From Alloyangia mangrovi (GTDB taxonomy: Bacteria; Pseudomonadota; Alphaproteobacteria; Rhodobacterales; Rhodobacteraceae): a stretch of 64,000 bases of DNA. Below are positions 25,677 to 33,887 of this stretch, piece after piece. The notes under the pieces were generated by a model that saw nothing but the letters and a program-made list of their open reading frames with translations, did not search any database and had not been told where the DNA came from. Numbering within the stretch: the first letter of the stretch is position 1; every line of letters begins with the position of its first letter. The DNA lies in contig NZ_NTHN02000001.1 of the NCBI RefSeq assembly GCF_002300555.2, positions 62,001 to 126,000 of the forward strand. Direction: 5' to 3'. Made by a program: the position numbers and the translations under genes.

Positions 25677-26573
25677 ATGCGCCTACGTCAAATCGAGGTT
25701 TTCTTTGCGATCTGGCGCAGCGGGTCGGTGACCGCTGCCGCCGAGGAACTGGCAATCTCCCAATCGTCGGTCAGCAAGACGCTCAAGCACGCCGAGCAGA
25801 GCCTCGGGTTCGAGCTGTTCCACCGGGTGCGCGGCAAGCTGGTGCTGTCGGAGGAGGGGGAAATCCTGCTCAACGATGCCGCGCGAATCTTCGAAAGCCT
25901 GGACCAGATGCGCGGCCGCGCCGCCGGATTGCGCAATGGGCTCGCCCGCTCGGTGCGGGTGGTCTGCCTGCCCAGCCTCGGTCAGTGGCTGATCCCGCAG
26001 AGCGTCGTCAAGTTTCACGCGGAATTTCCCAAGGTGGCGATGGAGATCACCACCAAGCACGAGGGCGAGATGCTCGAAGGGGTACGTGCGCGCGAGTACG
26101 ATCTCGCCTTCGCCTTCGGACCGGCCGACGATCCGCCGCATTTTTCCGGGTTGACCAGCGAGAAGGTGACCGAGGGCCAACTGGTCTACATCGAGAGCGG
26201 CCGGGGTGGATGGGCCGCGCCGGTGACCCTCGCCGAGATCAACTACGCGACGCTGATCAACCTCAGCGGGCGGCATTTCCTCGGCAACGCGCTGCGCGAG
26301 GAGCTGGCGGAGCGCGGTCTGCCAGAGCGGTCGAACATCTTGGTGCAGACTTATTCCGTCGCCCGCGAGCTCATCGCCAACGGCCTTGGCAGCTGCATCG
26401 TCGACGAGTTCACCGCGATCACCCGGCCGATCAACGTGCGCATCCGGCCGCTTCGACCGAAGATCCGCTTCGGCATCCATCTCTACCACCGCGAAGGCGT
26501 CGTGCTGTCGCGGCACGAGCGGGCCTTCCTCGAAATGGTGCGCGAGGCCGCGGCCACCGCGCGGCGCCACTGA
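25677..26573 (+). CDS. LysR-family transcriptional regulator
   Basis: A 298-residue regulator. The helix-turn-helix is RLRQIEVFFAIWRSG, then AAEELAISQSSVSKTLKHAE, within residues 1-60. The effector domain has VRVVCLPSLGQWLIPQSVVKF and an AREYDLAFAFGP segment. Unlike the two GcvA-type LysR genes at the left end, it belongs to a CysB/LysR-like branch. It sits at the 3' end of, and converges on, the nine-gene minus-strand operon starting at 37963. The gap to that operon is only 31 bases. It is the likely activator of the operon, acting at the distant 38 kb promoter. Effector unknown. Confidence 0.9.
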   Translation: MRLRQIEVFFAIWRSGSVTAAAEELAISQSSVSKTLKHAEQSLGFELFHRVRGKLVLSEEGEILLNDAARIFESLDQMRGRAAGLRNGLARSVRVVCLPSLGQWLIPQSVVKFHAEFPKVAMEITTKHEGEMLEGVRAREYDLAFAFGPADDPPHFSGLTSEKVTEGQLVYIESGRGGWAAPVTLAEINYATLINLSGRHFLGNALREELAERGLPERSNILVQTYSVARELIANGLGSCIVDEFTAITRPINVRIRPLRPKIRFGIHLYHREGVVLSRHERAFLEMVREAAATARRH

Positions 26574-26604
26574 GCGCCGCGCGGCAGGGTTTCCGGGGCG
26601 GTGT

Positions 26605-27783
26605 TCAGAGCACCGAGGCGACCGCCCGCGCGAGGACCGGGGCCTGTGCCGCATCGAGCCCGGCAAGATTGATCCGCCCGTCCGAGACCATGTAGATCGC
26701 TTGCTCGTCGCGCAGCCGGTCGACCTGTGCGGCGCTGATCGGCAGGCAGGAGAACATGCCCTTCTGCGTGCCGAGGGCGGCGAAGCGCTGTGCGTCTATT
26801 TCCGCCAGTGCCTCGGCAAGCGCCGCGCGGTTGCTCGCCACATGCCGGCGCATCGCCTCGACCTCTCCGCGCCATTGCGCGGCCAGCTCGGGGGTGCCGA
26901 GGATGTCGCGCACCAGCGCCGCGCCGTGGTCCGGCGGCATGGAATAGGCAACTCGGTTGCGCACCCCGAGCTGGGCCTTGGCGATTCCCGCGGCTTCGGC
27001 GGTTTCCGACAGCACGAAGGCGGCGCCGACGCGATCGCGGTAGATGCCGAAGTTCTTCGAGCAGCTGTAGGCCAGCAGGAGCTCGGGCAGCCGGGCTGCC
27101 ATCTTGCGCAGCGCCGCCGCATCCTGCTCGAGACCGTCGCCAAATCCCTGGTAGGCCAGGTCGACGAAGGGCAGCACGCCGCGCGCGGCGATGGCGTCGA
27201 TGATCCGGTCCCAGTCTTCCGCGACGGGGTCGGCGCCGGTCGGATTGTGGCAGCAGCCGTGCAGGAGGATCACGTCGCCCGGGGCCATCGCCGCGATGTC
27301 AGAGAGCATCTCCTCGATGCGCAGCTGGCCGCTGGCGGCGTCGAGATAGCGGTAGCTGGTGGTGCGCAGCCGCGCATCGGCGAGCACCGAGTGGTGGTTG
27401 ACCCATGTCGGGTCGGGCACATGCACCACCGCCTCGGGCGCCTGCTGCGCGATGAGGCCGGCCAGCACCCGCAGCGCCCCGGCGCCGCCGGCGGTCTGCA
27501 CGCCGCCGATCCGGGTCACGGGCGCTTCGCTGCCGAAGGCAAGGTCGCGTACCAGCTCGACGAAGCGCGGATCGCCGCCCGGCCCGACATAGGCCTTGGT
27601 CTGCAGCGTGGCCACATGCGCCGCCTCGGCGGTAGCCACAGAGGGCAGGATCGGGGTGCGTCCCTCGGGGTCCTTGTAGACGCCGACGCCGAGGTCGAGC
27701 TTGCCCTGCCGGGTGTCGGCGCGGAACAGCTCGCTCAGCGACAGGATCTTGTCGGGCGGCGGGGCGGTCATGGTCTGGAACAT
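26605..27783 (-). CDS. Aromatic amino acid aminotransferase (TyrB/AspC family)
   Basis: A 392-residue class I aminotransferase of the aspartate/tyrosine subgroup Ia: GKLDLGVGVYKDPEG near 29, SCSKNFGIYRDRVGA with the PLP lysine, GCCHNPTGADP, and a C-terminal DGRINLAGLD. The start MFQTMTAPPPDKIL at 27783 matches family N-termini. The ATG at 27771 would give an ATGA overlap with the upstream gene. It converts aromatic or dicarboxylic amino acids to 2-oxo acids. It is the last gene of the operon with ammonia-lyase, FAD oxidase and UbiD, which suggests an aromatic or imidazole side chain. Confidence 0.88.
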   Translation of the reverse strand: MFQTMTAPPPDKILSLSELFRADTRQGKLDLGVGVYKDPEGRTPILPSVATAEAAHVATLQTKAYVGPGGDPRFVELVRDLAFGSEAPVTRIGGVQTAGGAGALRVLAGLIAQQAPEAVVHVPDPTWVNHHSVLADARLRTTSYRYLDAASGQLRIEEMLSDIAAMAPGDVILLHGCCHNPTGADPVAEDWDRIIDAIAARGVLPFVDLAYQGFGDGLEQDAAALRKMAARLPELLLAYSCSKNFGIYRDRVGAAFVLSETAEAAGIAKAQLGVRNRVAYSMPPDHGAALVRDILGTPELAAQWRGEVEAMRRHVASNRAALAEALAEIDAQRFAALGTQKGMFSCLPISAAQVDRLRDEQAIYMVSDGRINLAGLDAAQAPVLARAVASVL

Positions 27784-29255
27784 CGGAAAGCGTCCTTATG
27801 GGGCTCGGGGGCGCCTTTGGCATCATCGCCGCAGGAGCCGAAAATATTGCCCGGGTTGAGCCGGTTTGCGGGATCGAAGGCGGATTTGATCCGCCCCATC
27901 AACGCCAGCTCCGCCGCGGGTTTCATGCGCCGCAGCGCGGCGCGCTTGTGCAGGCCGATGCCGTGCTCGGCGCTCACCGTCCCGCCGAGCGAGAGGGCGA
28001 TGGACTCGATCGCCTCGGAGAGCGCCGCCTTGCCGGGCAGCGCGTCGCCAGGTGCTGGGGGCATCACGTTGACGTGGATGTTGCCGTCGCCGATATGGCC
28101 GAAGAACGCCGCCCGCAGGCCCCCGCCAAGCGCCGCGACATGTGCGTCGACGCCCGCCACGAAGCGTGGCACCTGCCCGAGCGGCACGGCGCAATCGGTG
28201 CGCAGGATCGGGCCGCGCCAGAGATCCATCGCCTCTGCCACGCCTTCTCGCAGGCTCCAGAGGCCGAGCCGCTGCGCCTCGCTCTGCGCGAACACGCCAT
28301 CCCCGGCCAGCCCCTCTTCGAACGCCGCCTCGAGCAGCGCGTCGAAACCGGCGGCAAGGTCGAAGAAGCGGCTGGTGCGCTCTGCCTCGAGCAGCAAAAG
28401 CCAGCCGGGAGCGCTTTCCAGCGGTACCTTGGCGACGCCCATCCCGGCGGCGAAGTCGGTGGCGCTGCGCGACATCAGCTCGGCGGCGGTCACCGCATCG
28501 CCGAGCAGGTCGCGCGCCAGTCGCAGCAGCGCCAGCGCCTGCGCCGGTCCTGCCAGGCCGAAAAGCGCCGCCTGCCGGTCCAGCGGTGGGGCGCGCAGCT
28601 TCAGCGTCACCGCGGTGACAAAGGCCAATGTGCCCTCGGAGCCGGCGAGCAGCTGCGGCAGGCTGTAGCCGGTGTTGTCCTTCCACAGCTCCGCCGCGCC
28701 GGCAATGAGAGTGCCATCGGCGAGCACCGCCTCGATCCCGAGGATCTGGTCGCGCGCCATGCCGTGGCGAAGCACGTTGGCGCCGCCGGCATTGGTTGCG
28801 ACCGAGCCGCCGAGCGTCGCGCTGCCGGCGCCGCCGTGGGTAAGCCCGAGGTGCAGACCGGCCTCCCGCGCCGCCGCCTGTGCCTCGGCCAGAACCACGC
28901 CGGCCTCGGCCACCATCAGGCAGGCGTCGCGGTCGATGCGGCGGAGGGTGCGCATGCGTTCGGTCGAGACAACGAGGCTCGCCGCGCCTGCGCCGGGGGT
29001 TGCGCCGCCGGCAAGACCGCTGCCACCGCCGCGCGGCACCAGCAAGATTGGCAGGTCGGCCAGAAGCGCCAGGCCCTCGGACAGCATCTCGGCGGAGGAG
29101 GGGCGGAAGACGCAGAGTTCCGCCTCCTCCTGTCGGTACATGAGATCGCCCCGGTAGGGGGCGATCTGGGTGGGGGCGTCGAGCACGGCGGAGGCCCCGA
29201 ACCTTTCGGCGAGGCGGCGGACCGCCTCTGCCCGGATCGCGGAAGCCTCGCGCAT
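27768..29255 (-). CDS. FAD-binding D-2-hydroxyacid dehydrogenase (GlcD/D-lactate dehydrogenase family)
   Basis: A 495-residue flavoprotein. The N-terminal FAD_binding_4 domain contains LLVPRGGGSGLAGGATPG near 87-104 and GLTHGGAGSATLGGSVATNAGG near 140-161. The C-terminal FAD-oxidase domain contains FGHIGDGNIHVNVMPP near 385-400, VSAEHGIGLHKR near 433 and FDPANRLNPGNIF. It oxidises a D-2-hydroxy acid (D-lactate, glycolate or an aryl-lactate) to a 2-oxo acid and passes electrons to the respiratory chain. The start lies 2 bases from the ammonia-lyase stop, and the stop overlaps the aminotransferase. In context it could feed or drain an aryl-pyruvate pool. Confidence 0.9.
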   Translation of the reverse strand: MREASAIRAEAVRRLAERFGASAVLDAPTQIAPYRGDLMYRQEEAELCVFRPSSAEMLSEGLALLADLPILLVPRGGGSGLAGGATPGAGAASLVVSTERMRTLRRIDRDACLMVAEAGVVLAEAQAAAREAGLHLGLTHGGAGSATLGGSVATNAGGANVLRHGMARDQILGIEAVLADGTLIAGAAELWKDNTGYSLPQLLAGSEGTLAFVTAVTLKLRAPPLDRQAALFGLAGPAQALALLRLARDLLGDAVTAAELMSRSATDFAAGMGVAKVPLESAPGWLLLLEAERTSRFFDLAAGFDALLEAAFEEGLAGDGVFAQSEAQRLGLWSLREGVAEAMDLWRGPILRTDCAVPLGQVPRFVAGVDAHVAALGGGLRAAFFGHIGDGNIHVNVMPPAPGDALPGKAALSEAIESIALSLGGTVSAEHGIGLHKRAALRRMKPAAELALMGRIKSAFDPANRLNPGNIFGSCGDDAKGAPEPHKDAFRCSRP

Positions 29256-29257
29256 GG

Positions 29258-30871
29258 TCAGTTCAGCACGCCGACCGCGGCTTCTACCGCGGCGAGCACT
29301 TCGCCGGATTGCGCCATGGCGAGCACCGGAACCCGCTGGTTTACCATGTAGCTGTCCTCCTGCATGAAGGGCACCTTGGCGCGCAGCGCGTCGTAGGCCG
29401 CCTGGCTGCCCTTGCCAAGCGCGTAGTCGCCGAGCACCTCTTCGGTGAGGAAGATCGCGCGCGCCGCCAGCAGGTACTCGACGCCGACGATCTTGGGCAT
29501 GTTGTCGAGGATTTGCTGCGCCTTGCGGCAGGACCATGCGGCCATCGACACGTGGTCTTCCTGGCTCGACTTGGTCGAGATGGTGTCGGCCACCGAAGGG
29601 AAGGCCAGCGTCTTGTTCTCTGAGGCGACGGCGGCCGCCGAGGTCGCGATGATGCCATAGCCGTAGTTCAGGCCGATCGGCTTTCCCGCGAGGTTCGGCG
29701 GCAGGCCGTAGTTCAGCGTCACATCGTTCAGCGCGAAGAGCCGGCGTTCCGAGATGTTGCCGATCTCGATCAGCGCGATCGACAGGATGTCCATGGCGAA
29801 GGCGATCGGCTCGCAGTGGAAGTTGCCGCCCGACATGAATTCCAGCGCGCCGAGCTCGTTCCAGAACACCAGCGGGTTGTCGGTGGCGGCGTTGAGCTCG
29901 CGGGTGACCAGCGTCTTGGCGTGCTCGAGCTGGTCGCGGCACGAGCCGTGGACCTGCGGCAGGCAGCGGAAGGAATACTGGTCCTGCACGCGCGGGCTAT
30001 GGGTCGGGTGCAGGAAGTCATCCTCGAGATGCACCGCGCGGCAGCCCTCGGTGGTGCGCTTCGAGCCTTCGATGATGCGGCGGATGTTCTCGGCCACCTC
30101 GATCTGGCCCGGCTGCTTGCGGGCGGCGTGGATGCGCGGATCGAAGGCGGCCTGCTCGCCGCGGATCGCCTCGAGCGACAGCGCGCCGGCGGTGTCGGCA
30201 ACCTTCATCATGCGCTCGGCGTCCCAGAGCGTCAGCGCGGCCATGCCGGCGCAGAGCGAGTTGCCGTTGATCAGCGCGAGGCAGTCCTTGGCCTGCAGGT
30301 CGAACTGGATCGGGCTGATGCCGGCCTTTTCCAGTGCCTCGGGGGCCTTCATCGTCACGCCCTCATAGGTGGCCTCGGCCTCGTCGTAGCCGATCAGCAC
30401 CGAGACCATATGCGCCAGCGGCGCAAGGTCACCCGATGCGCCGACAGAGCCCTGGATCGGCACCACCGGGTGCACGCCCTTGTTGAGCATCTCGATCAGC
30501 CGGTCGATCACCTCGACCCGAAGGCCCGAGACGCCGAGGCAGAAGGCGTTGATCCGCACCACCATCATGGCACGCACGATCTCTTCCTTGGCCGGATCGC
30601 CGAAGCCCGAGCAATGCGACAGCACAATGTTCTTCTGGAAGCGCTCATTGTCGGCCTGGCTGATCTTGTAGTCCTTGAGCTTGCCGACGCCGGTGTTGAA
30701 GCCGTAGGTCGCCGGCGCGTTCTCGGTCAGCCAGTTCTCCTCGATGTAGTTGCGGACCTTGACGATCTCGGTGCGCGCCTCGGGCGCGAGCGTCACCTGC
30801 ACGCCGTCGCGGGCGACGCGGACGACGTCCTCGATGGTCAGGCTGTCGCCGTCGAGAATGATTGCGGTCAT
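29258..30871 (-). CDS. HAL/PAL/TAL-family ammonia-lyase with MIO motif, histidine-type active site
   Basis: A 537-residue MIO lyase that eliminates ammonia from an aromatic amino acid. The cofactor triad is A145-S146-G147 in GSVGASGDLAPL, with catalytic Y56 (ATYGFNTGVG). Residues that hold the imidazole in characterised HutH appear conserved: H86 (LSHCSG), Y299/R302 (QDQYSFRC) and E438 (QEDHVSM), plus N202. This points to histidine or a histidine analogue rather than Phe/Tyr. No urocanase, imidazolonepropionase or other hut gene is nearby. Instead it lies between a TRAP transporter and an FAD oxidase, in an operon with UbiD. It is slightly longer than typical HutH (about 510). Confidence 0.87.
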   Translation of the reverse strand: MTAIILDGDSLTIEDVVRVARDGVQVTLAPEARTEIVKVRNYIEENWLTENAPATYGFNTGVGKLKDYKISQADNERFQKNIVLSHCSGFGDPAKEEIVRAMMVVRINAFCLGVSGLRVEVIDRLIEMLNKGVHPVVPIQGSVGASGDLAPLAHMVSVLIGYDEAEATYEGVTMKAPEALEKAGISPIQFDLQAKDCLALINGNSLCAGMAALTLWDAERMMKVADTAGALSLEAIRGEQAAFDPRIHAARKQPGQIEVAENIRRIIEGSKRTTEGCRAVHLEDDFLHPTHSPRVQDQYSFRCLPQVHGSCRDQLEHAKTLVTRELNAATDNPLVFWNELGALEFMSGGNFHCEPIAFAMDILSIALIEIGNISERRLFALNDVTLNYGLPPNLAGKPIGLNYGYGIIATSAAAVASENKTLAFPSVADTISTKSSQEDHVSMAAWSCRKAQQILDNMPKIVGVEYLLAARAIFLTEEVLGDYALGKGSQAAYDALRAKVPFMQEDSYMVNQRVPVLAMAQSGEVLAAVEAAVGVLN

Positions 30872-30937
30872 CTGGGGTAGTCCTTTCGTTGGTCCCGGCC
30901 ACGCGTGCCGGAGAGGGAAGAGGGTACGAGTGAGGGG

Positions 30938-32254
30938 TCAGCCCAGCCCGGTGAGCCAGAGCGCGAGGCCGGGCACGAAGAGCACGAGCAGGATCCGGAG
31001 GATGTCCATCGCGTAGAAGCCGAGCACGCCGAGGTAGGTCTGCTGGATCGGCACGTCCTTGGCGATGGAGTTGATCAGGAACAGGTTCATCCCGAAGGGC
31101 GGCGAGATCATCCCGGTCTCGACGCTCATCAGCACGAGGATGCCGAACCAGATCAGCACGGCGTCGGACGTCATGCCGAAGTCGAGGCTGGTCATCACCG
31201 GCACGAAGACCGGTAGCGTCAGCAGCACCATGGCCAGGCTTTCCATGAAGCAGCCGAGGATTATGTAGATGATCAGCAGGCACAGCAGGATCATCACCGG
31301 CGGCAGCGCCAGCCCGCCAATCCAATGCGAGATCTCATTGGGCAGCTGCGACAGCGCCAGCGCCGCCGAGAAGAGTTCGGCCGCGAACATGATCAGGAAC
31401 ATCATGGCCGAGGTGATCCCCGCCGCAATGACGCTCTCGACGAAGCCCTTCCAGCGCAGCCCGCCGCTGACAACTGCCAGCACCAGCGTCGCGAAGGCGC
31501 CGACGGCGGCGCCGTCGGTGGGCGAGAACCACCCGAGGTAGATGCCCAGCACCACCACGGCAAAGACGATGAGGATCGGCCAGACCGCCCGGGTGGTCTC
31601 GAAGCGCGCGCGCCAGCTCGCGCGGGGCACCGACGGGGCGGCCTCTGGCTTGAACAGCGCCCAGAGGATCACGACGAGCGCGTATTGGATCACCGCGACA
31701 AGCCCCGGCAGCAGCGCCGCCACGAAGAGCAGCCCCACCGACTGTTCGGTGTAGATGGCGTAGATCACCAAGATCACCGAGGGCGGGATCAGGATGCCCA
31801 GCGTGCCGCCGCCCGCGAGCGTGCCGGTGGCCAGCGAGGGCGCGTAGCCCATCTTGCGCATCTCCGGCAGGGCGACCTTGGACATGGTCGCCGCGGTGGC
31901 CAGCGACGAGCCGGAGATCGCGCCGAAGGCGGCGCAGCCGCCGATCGTGGCCACCGCCAGCCCGCCGCGCCAATGCCCGAGCCAGGCCCGCGCCGCGGCG
32001 AAGAGCCGGGTGTTCATCCCGCCGCGCGTGGCGAATTCGCCCATCAGCAGGAAGAAGGGCAGCACCGAGAGCTGGTAGCTGGAGAACTTGGCGAAGGTCA
32101 TCGACTTCAGCGTCGAGAGCACCGGCGAGAGGCCCGTGATCATCGCGTAGCCGGCGATCCCGGCGAGCAGCATGGCCCCGGCCACGGTCATCCGCAGCGC
32201 GATCAGGATCAGCGCGGCGGCGAACATCATCAGGCCGATATCGAACTTATCCAT
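30938..32254 (-). CDS. TRAP transporter large permease (DctM family)
   Basis: A 438-residue membrane protein with about 12 hydrophobic segments. DctM hallmarks include LPFFLLMGEFATRGG near 64-78, GCAAFGAISGSSLATAATMSK (shortened here; near 106-126) and GTLGILIPPSVILVIYA near 149-165. It catalyses sodium-driven uptake of a carboxylate delivered by the DctP-type protein at 32789. Its start overlaps the small permease by eight bases. The 66-base gap to the ammonia-lyase gene holds a ribosome site but no clear terminator, so transcription probably continues. Confidence 0.93.
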   Translation of the reverse strand: MDKFDIGLMMFAAALILIALRMTVAGAMLLAGIAGYAMITGLSPVLSTLKSMTFAKFSSYQLSVLPFFLLMGEFATRGGMNTRLFAAARAWLGHWRGGLAVATIGGCAAFGAISGSSLATAATMSKVALPEMRKMGYAPSLATGTLAGGGTLGILIPPSVILVIYAIYTEQSVGLLFVAALLPGLVAVIQYALVVILWALFKPEAAPSVPRASWRARFETTRAVWPILIVFAVVVLGIYLGWFSPTDGAAVGAFATLVLAVVSGGLRWKGFVESVIAAGITSAMMFLIMFAAELFSAALALSQLPNEISHWIGGLALPPVMILLCLLIIYIILGCFMESLAMVLLTLPVFVPVMTSLDFGMTSDAVLIWFGILVLMSVETGMISPPFGMNLFLINSIAKDVPIQQTYLGVLGFYAMDILRILLVLFVPGLALWLTGLG

Positions 32255-32792
32255 GGAGGGCTGCCTCCGGCTTGCGCGCCTGGCGCCCGGTGGCCACGCG
32301 CAGCGCGGTCCAGGTGGTGTAGAGGATGGTGATCACCCAGATCACGCCGGCGATTGCGCCGACGAGGTATGTGGGCCACTCCGGCAGGCCGAGGAACATC
32401 GACTGCTTGTTGCGCACGAAGGCCGAGTTCCCGCCGACCGTCAGCCGCCAGGTGAGCAGCGCCGCGATCAGCGCGAAAACCAGCGTCACCACCACGTCCG
32501 AGATGTTGCGAACCACCTCGGGCAGCGGCTTTGAGAAATAGTCGACCACGATATTCGCGCCCTGCAGGTGGCACGGCGCAAGGAAGCAGAAGATCGACGC
32601 GCCGATGAGCAGCTCGACGATCTCGTCCGCACCGAGGATGGGATGACCGAAGGCATTTCCGAGCACGTGCACCACCAGCGTCAGCATGGCGGCGACCATG
32701 AACAGCCCGCCGATCAGGGCAAGCCCATGGCAGACCCGCTCCAGGGTCCGCCCTGCACTTGCGTGCAGGGCGTCGTCGCGCGATGCGCTCAT
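32247..32792 (-). CDS. TRAP transporter small permease (DctQ family)
   Basis: A 181-residue protein with four hydrophobic helices (near residues 20-43, 55-75, 92-112, 135-158), standard for DctQ. The ATG at 32792 overlaps the DctP-type stop (ATGA). The longer reading from 32915 would run backwards through the binding-protein gene and is rejected. It forms the membrane complex with the DctM subunit. Confidence 0.9.
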   Translation of the reverse strand: MSASRDDALHASAGRTLERVCHGLALIGGLFMVAAMLTLVVHVLGNAFGHPILGADEIVELLIGASIFCFLAPCHLQGANIVVDYFSKPLPEVVRNISDVVVTLVFALIAALLTWRLTVGGNSAFVRNKQSMFLGLPEWPTYLVGAIAGVIWVITILYTTWTALRVATGRQARKPEAALHG

Positions 32793-33838
32793 TCGGTGCG
32801 CCCGAATTTCGCGGTGATGGCCATCAGGTCGTCGAACATCTCCTGGCCGGGCAGGCCGCGCTTGTTCATCTCCTCGATCCAGATCTCGTAGACAGGCTCG
32901 ACAGAGGCCTTCCATGCCGCGATCTGGTCTTCCGGCAGCGCGTAGAGCGTGCCGCCCTCGGCTGTGATGGTTTCCTTGGCGTCCGCGGTCAGCCCGTCGA
33001 TCTGGTCGGCGATCTCGACCGACTTCTCGAAGCCGATGTTGGCGTCGATCACCGCCCGCAGGTCCTCGGGGAGCGCTTCGAAGCTGCCTTGGTTCATCAG
33101 CACGAAGATGGCGTTCTGATAAAGCGGCGTCTCCATGTGGTACTTGGTGACTTCCTGCAGCTTGTAGGGGGTGACGATGGCCCAGTTGATGGTCATGCCG
33201 TCGACTTGGTGCCGCTCGAGCGCCTCGTAGGTCTCGCCGAGGCTGAGCCCGATCGGGGTGCCGCCCCAGGCCTTGACCGCCTCGCCGGTATAGCGACCGG
33301 GGGCGCGGACCTTCAGGCCCTGCATGTCGTCCATGCTCGAGACCTGCGTGTCGACCGTGTGGAGAACCGCGGCATCGGTGGCGTGCATGTGCAGGATCTT
33401 GATGCCGGCGAACTCGTCCTCCATCAGCCAGTTGTCGGCGAAGGTGAGCAGCGCGCCGGTCTGGCCCGCCGAGGTGCCGACATTGGTGAAGGGCATGTCC
33501 ATGCCCTCGAGACCCGAGAAGCGTCCGGGGGTCAGCCCGGGGATGCCGACGATGATGTCGACCACCTGATCTTCCATCTGCTCGACGAGGTCAGAAGCGG
33601 AGCCGCCGAGCTGCATCGAGGGGTAGAACTCGATCTTCAGCCGGCCGTTGGACTGGGCCTCGACCGCCTCGATGAAGGGCAGCACCATGTGGATCGCCTC
33701 GGGGGCCTGCGGGCCCGAGAAGCTGTGGATCTTGAGCGTGTAGCTGTCCTCGGCGAAGGCCGCGGCAGGGGTGACTGCGGCGGCGGCGGCAAGGGCCGTG
33801 AACTGGCGTCGGGTGGTCCTGATCATGGGATTGCTCAC
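32789..33838 (-). CDS. TRAP transporter substrate-binding protein (DctP family), Tat-like signal
   Basis: A 349-residue periplasmic receptor. The N-terminus MIRTTRRQFTALAAAAA has a twin-arginine-type motif and an AFA cleavage region. Start at 33838 or at the internal ATG 33826. The mature protein has YTLKIHSFSGPQAP, YPSMQLGGSASDLVEQM, MQGLKVRAPGR near 178 (the Arg that binds the ligand carboxylate in DctP proteins) and a helical C-terminus. Dimeric DctP-like members bind carboxylates, including aromatic and 2-oxo acids. In this operon an N-substituted or cyclic amino acid derivative is a plausible ligand. Confidence 0.9.
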   Translation of the reverse strand: MSNPMIRTTRRQFTALAAAAAVTPAAAFAEDSYTLKIHSFSGPQAPEAIHMVLPFIEAVEAQSNGRLKIEFYPSMQLGGSASDLVEQMEDQVVDIIVGIPGLTPGRFSGLEGMDMPFTNVGTSAGQTGALLTFADNWLMEDEFAGIKILHMHATDAAVLHTVDTQVSSMDDMQGLKVRAPGRYTGEAVKAWGGTPIGLSLGETYEALERHQVDGMTINWAIVTPYKLQEVTKYHMETPLYQNAIFVLMNQGSFEALPEDLRAVIDANIGFEKSVEIADQIDGLTADAKETITAEGGTLYALPEDQIAAWKASVEPVYEIWIEEMNKRGLPGQEMFDDLMAITAKFGRTE

Positions 33839-33887
33839 TGTTGGGGATGTTTGTCTTTGCTTGTCCTCCTCCCGTCTTCACCGCGCC

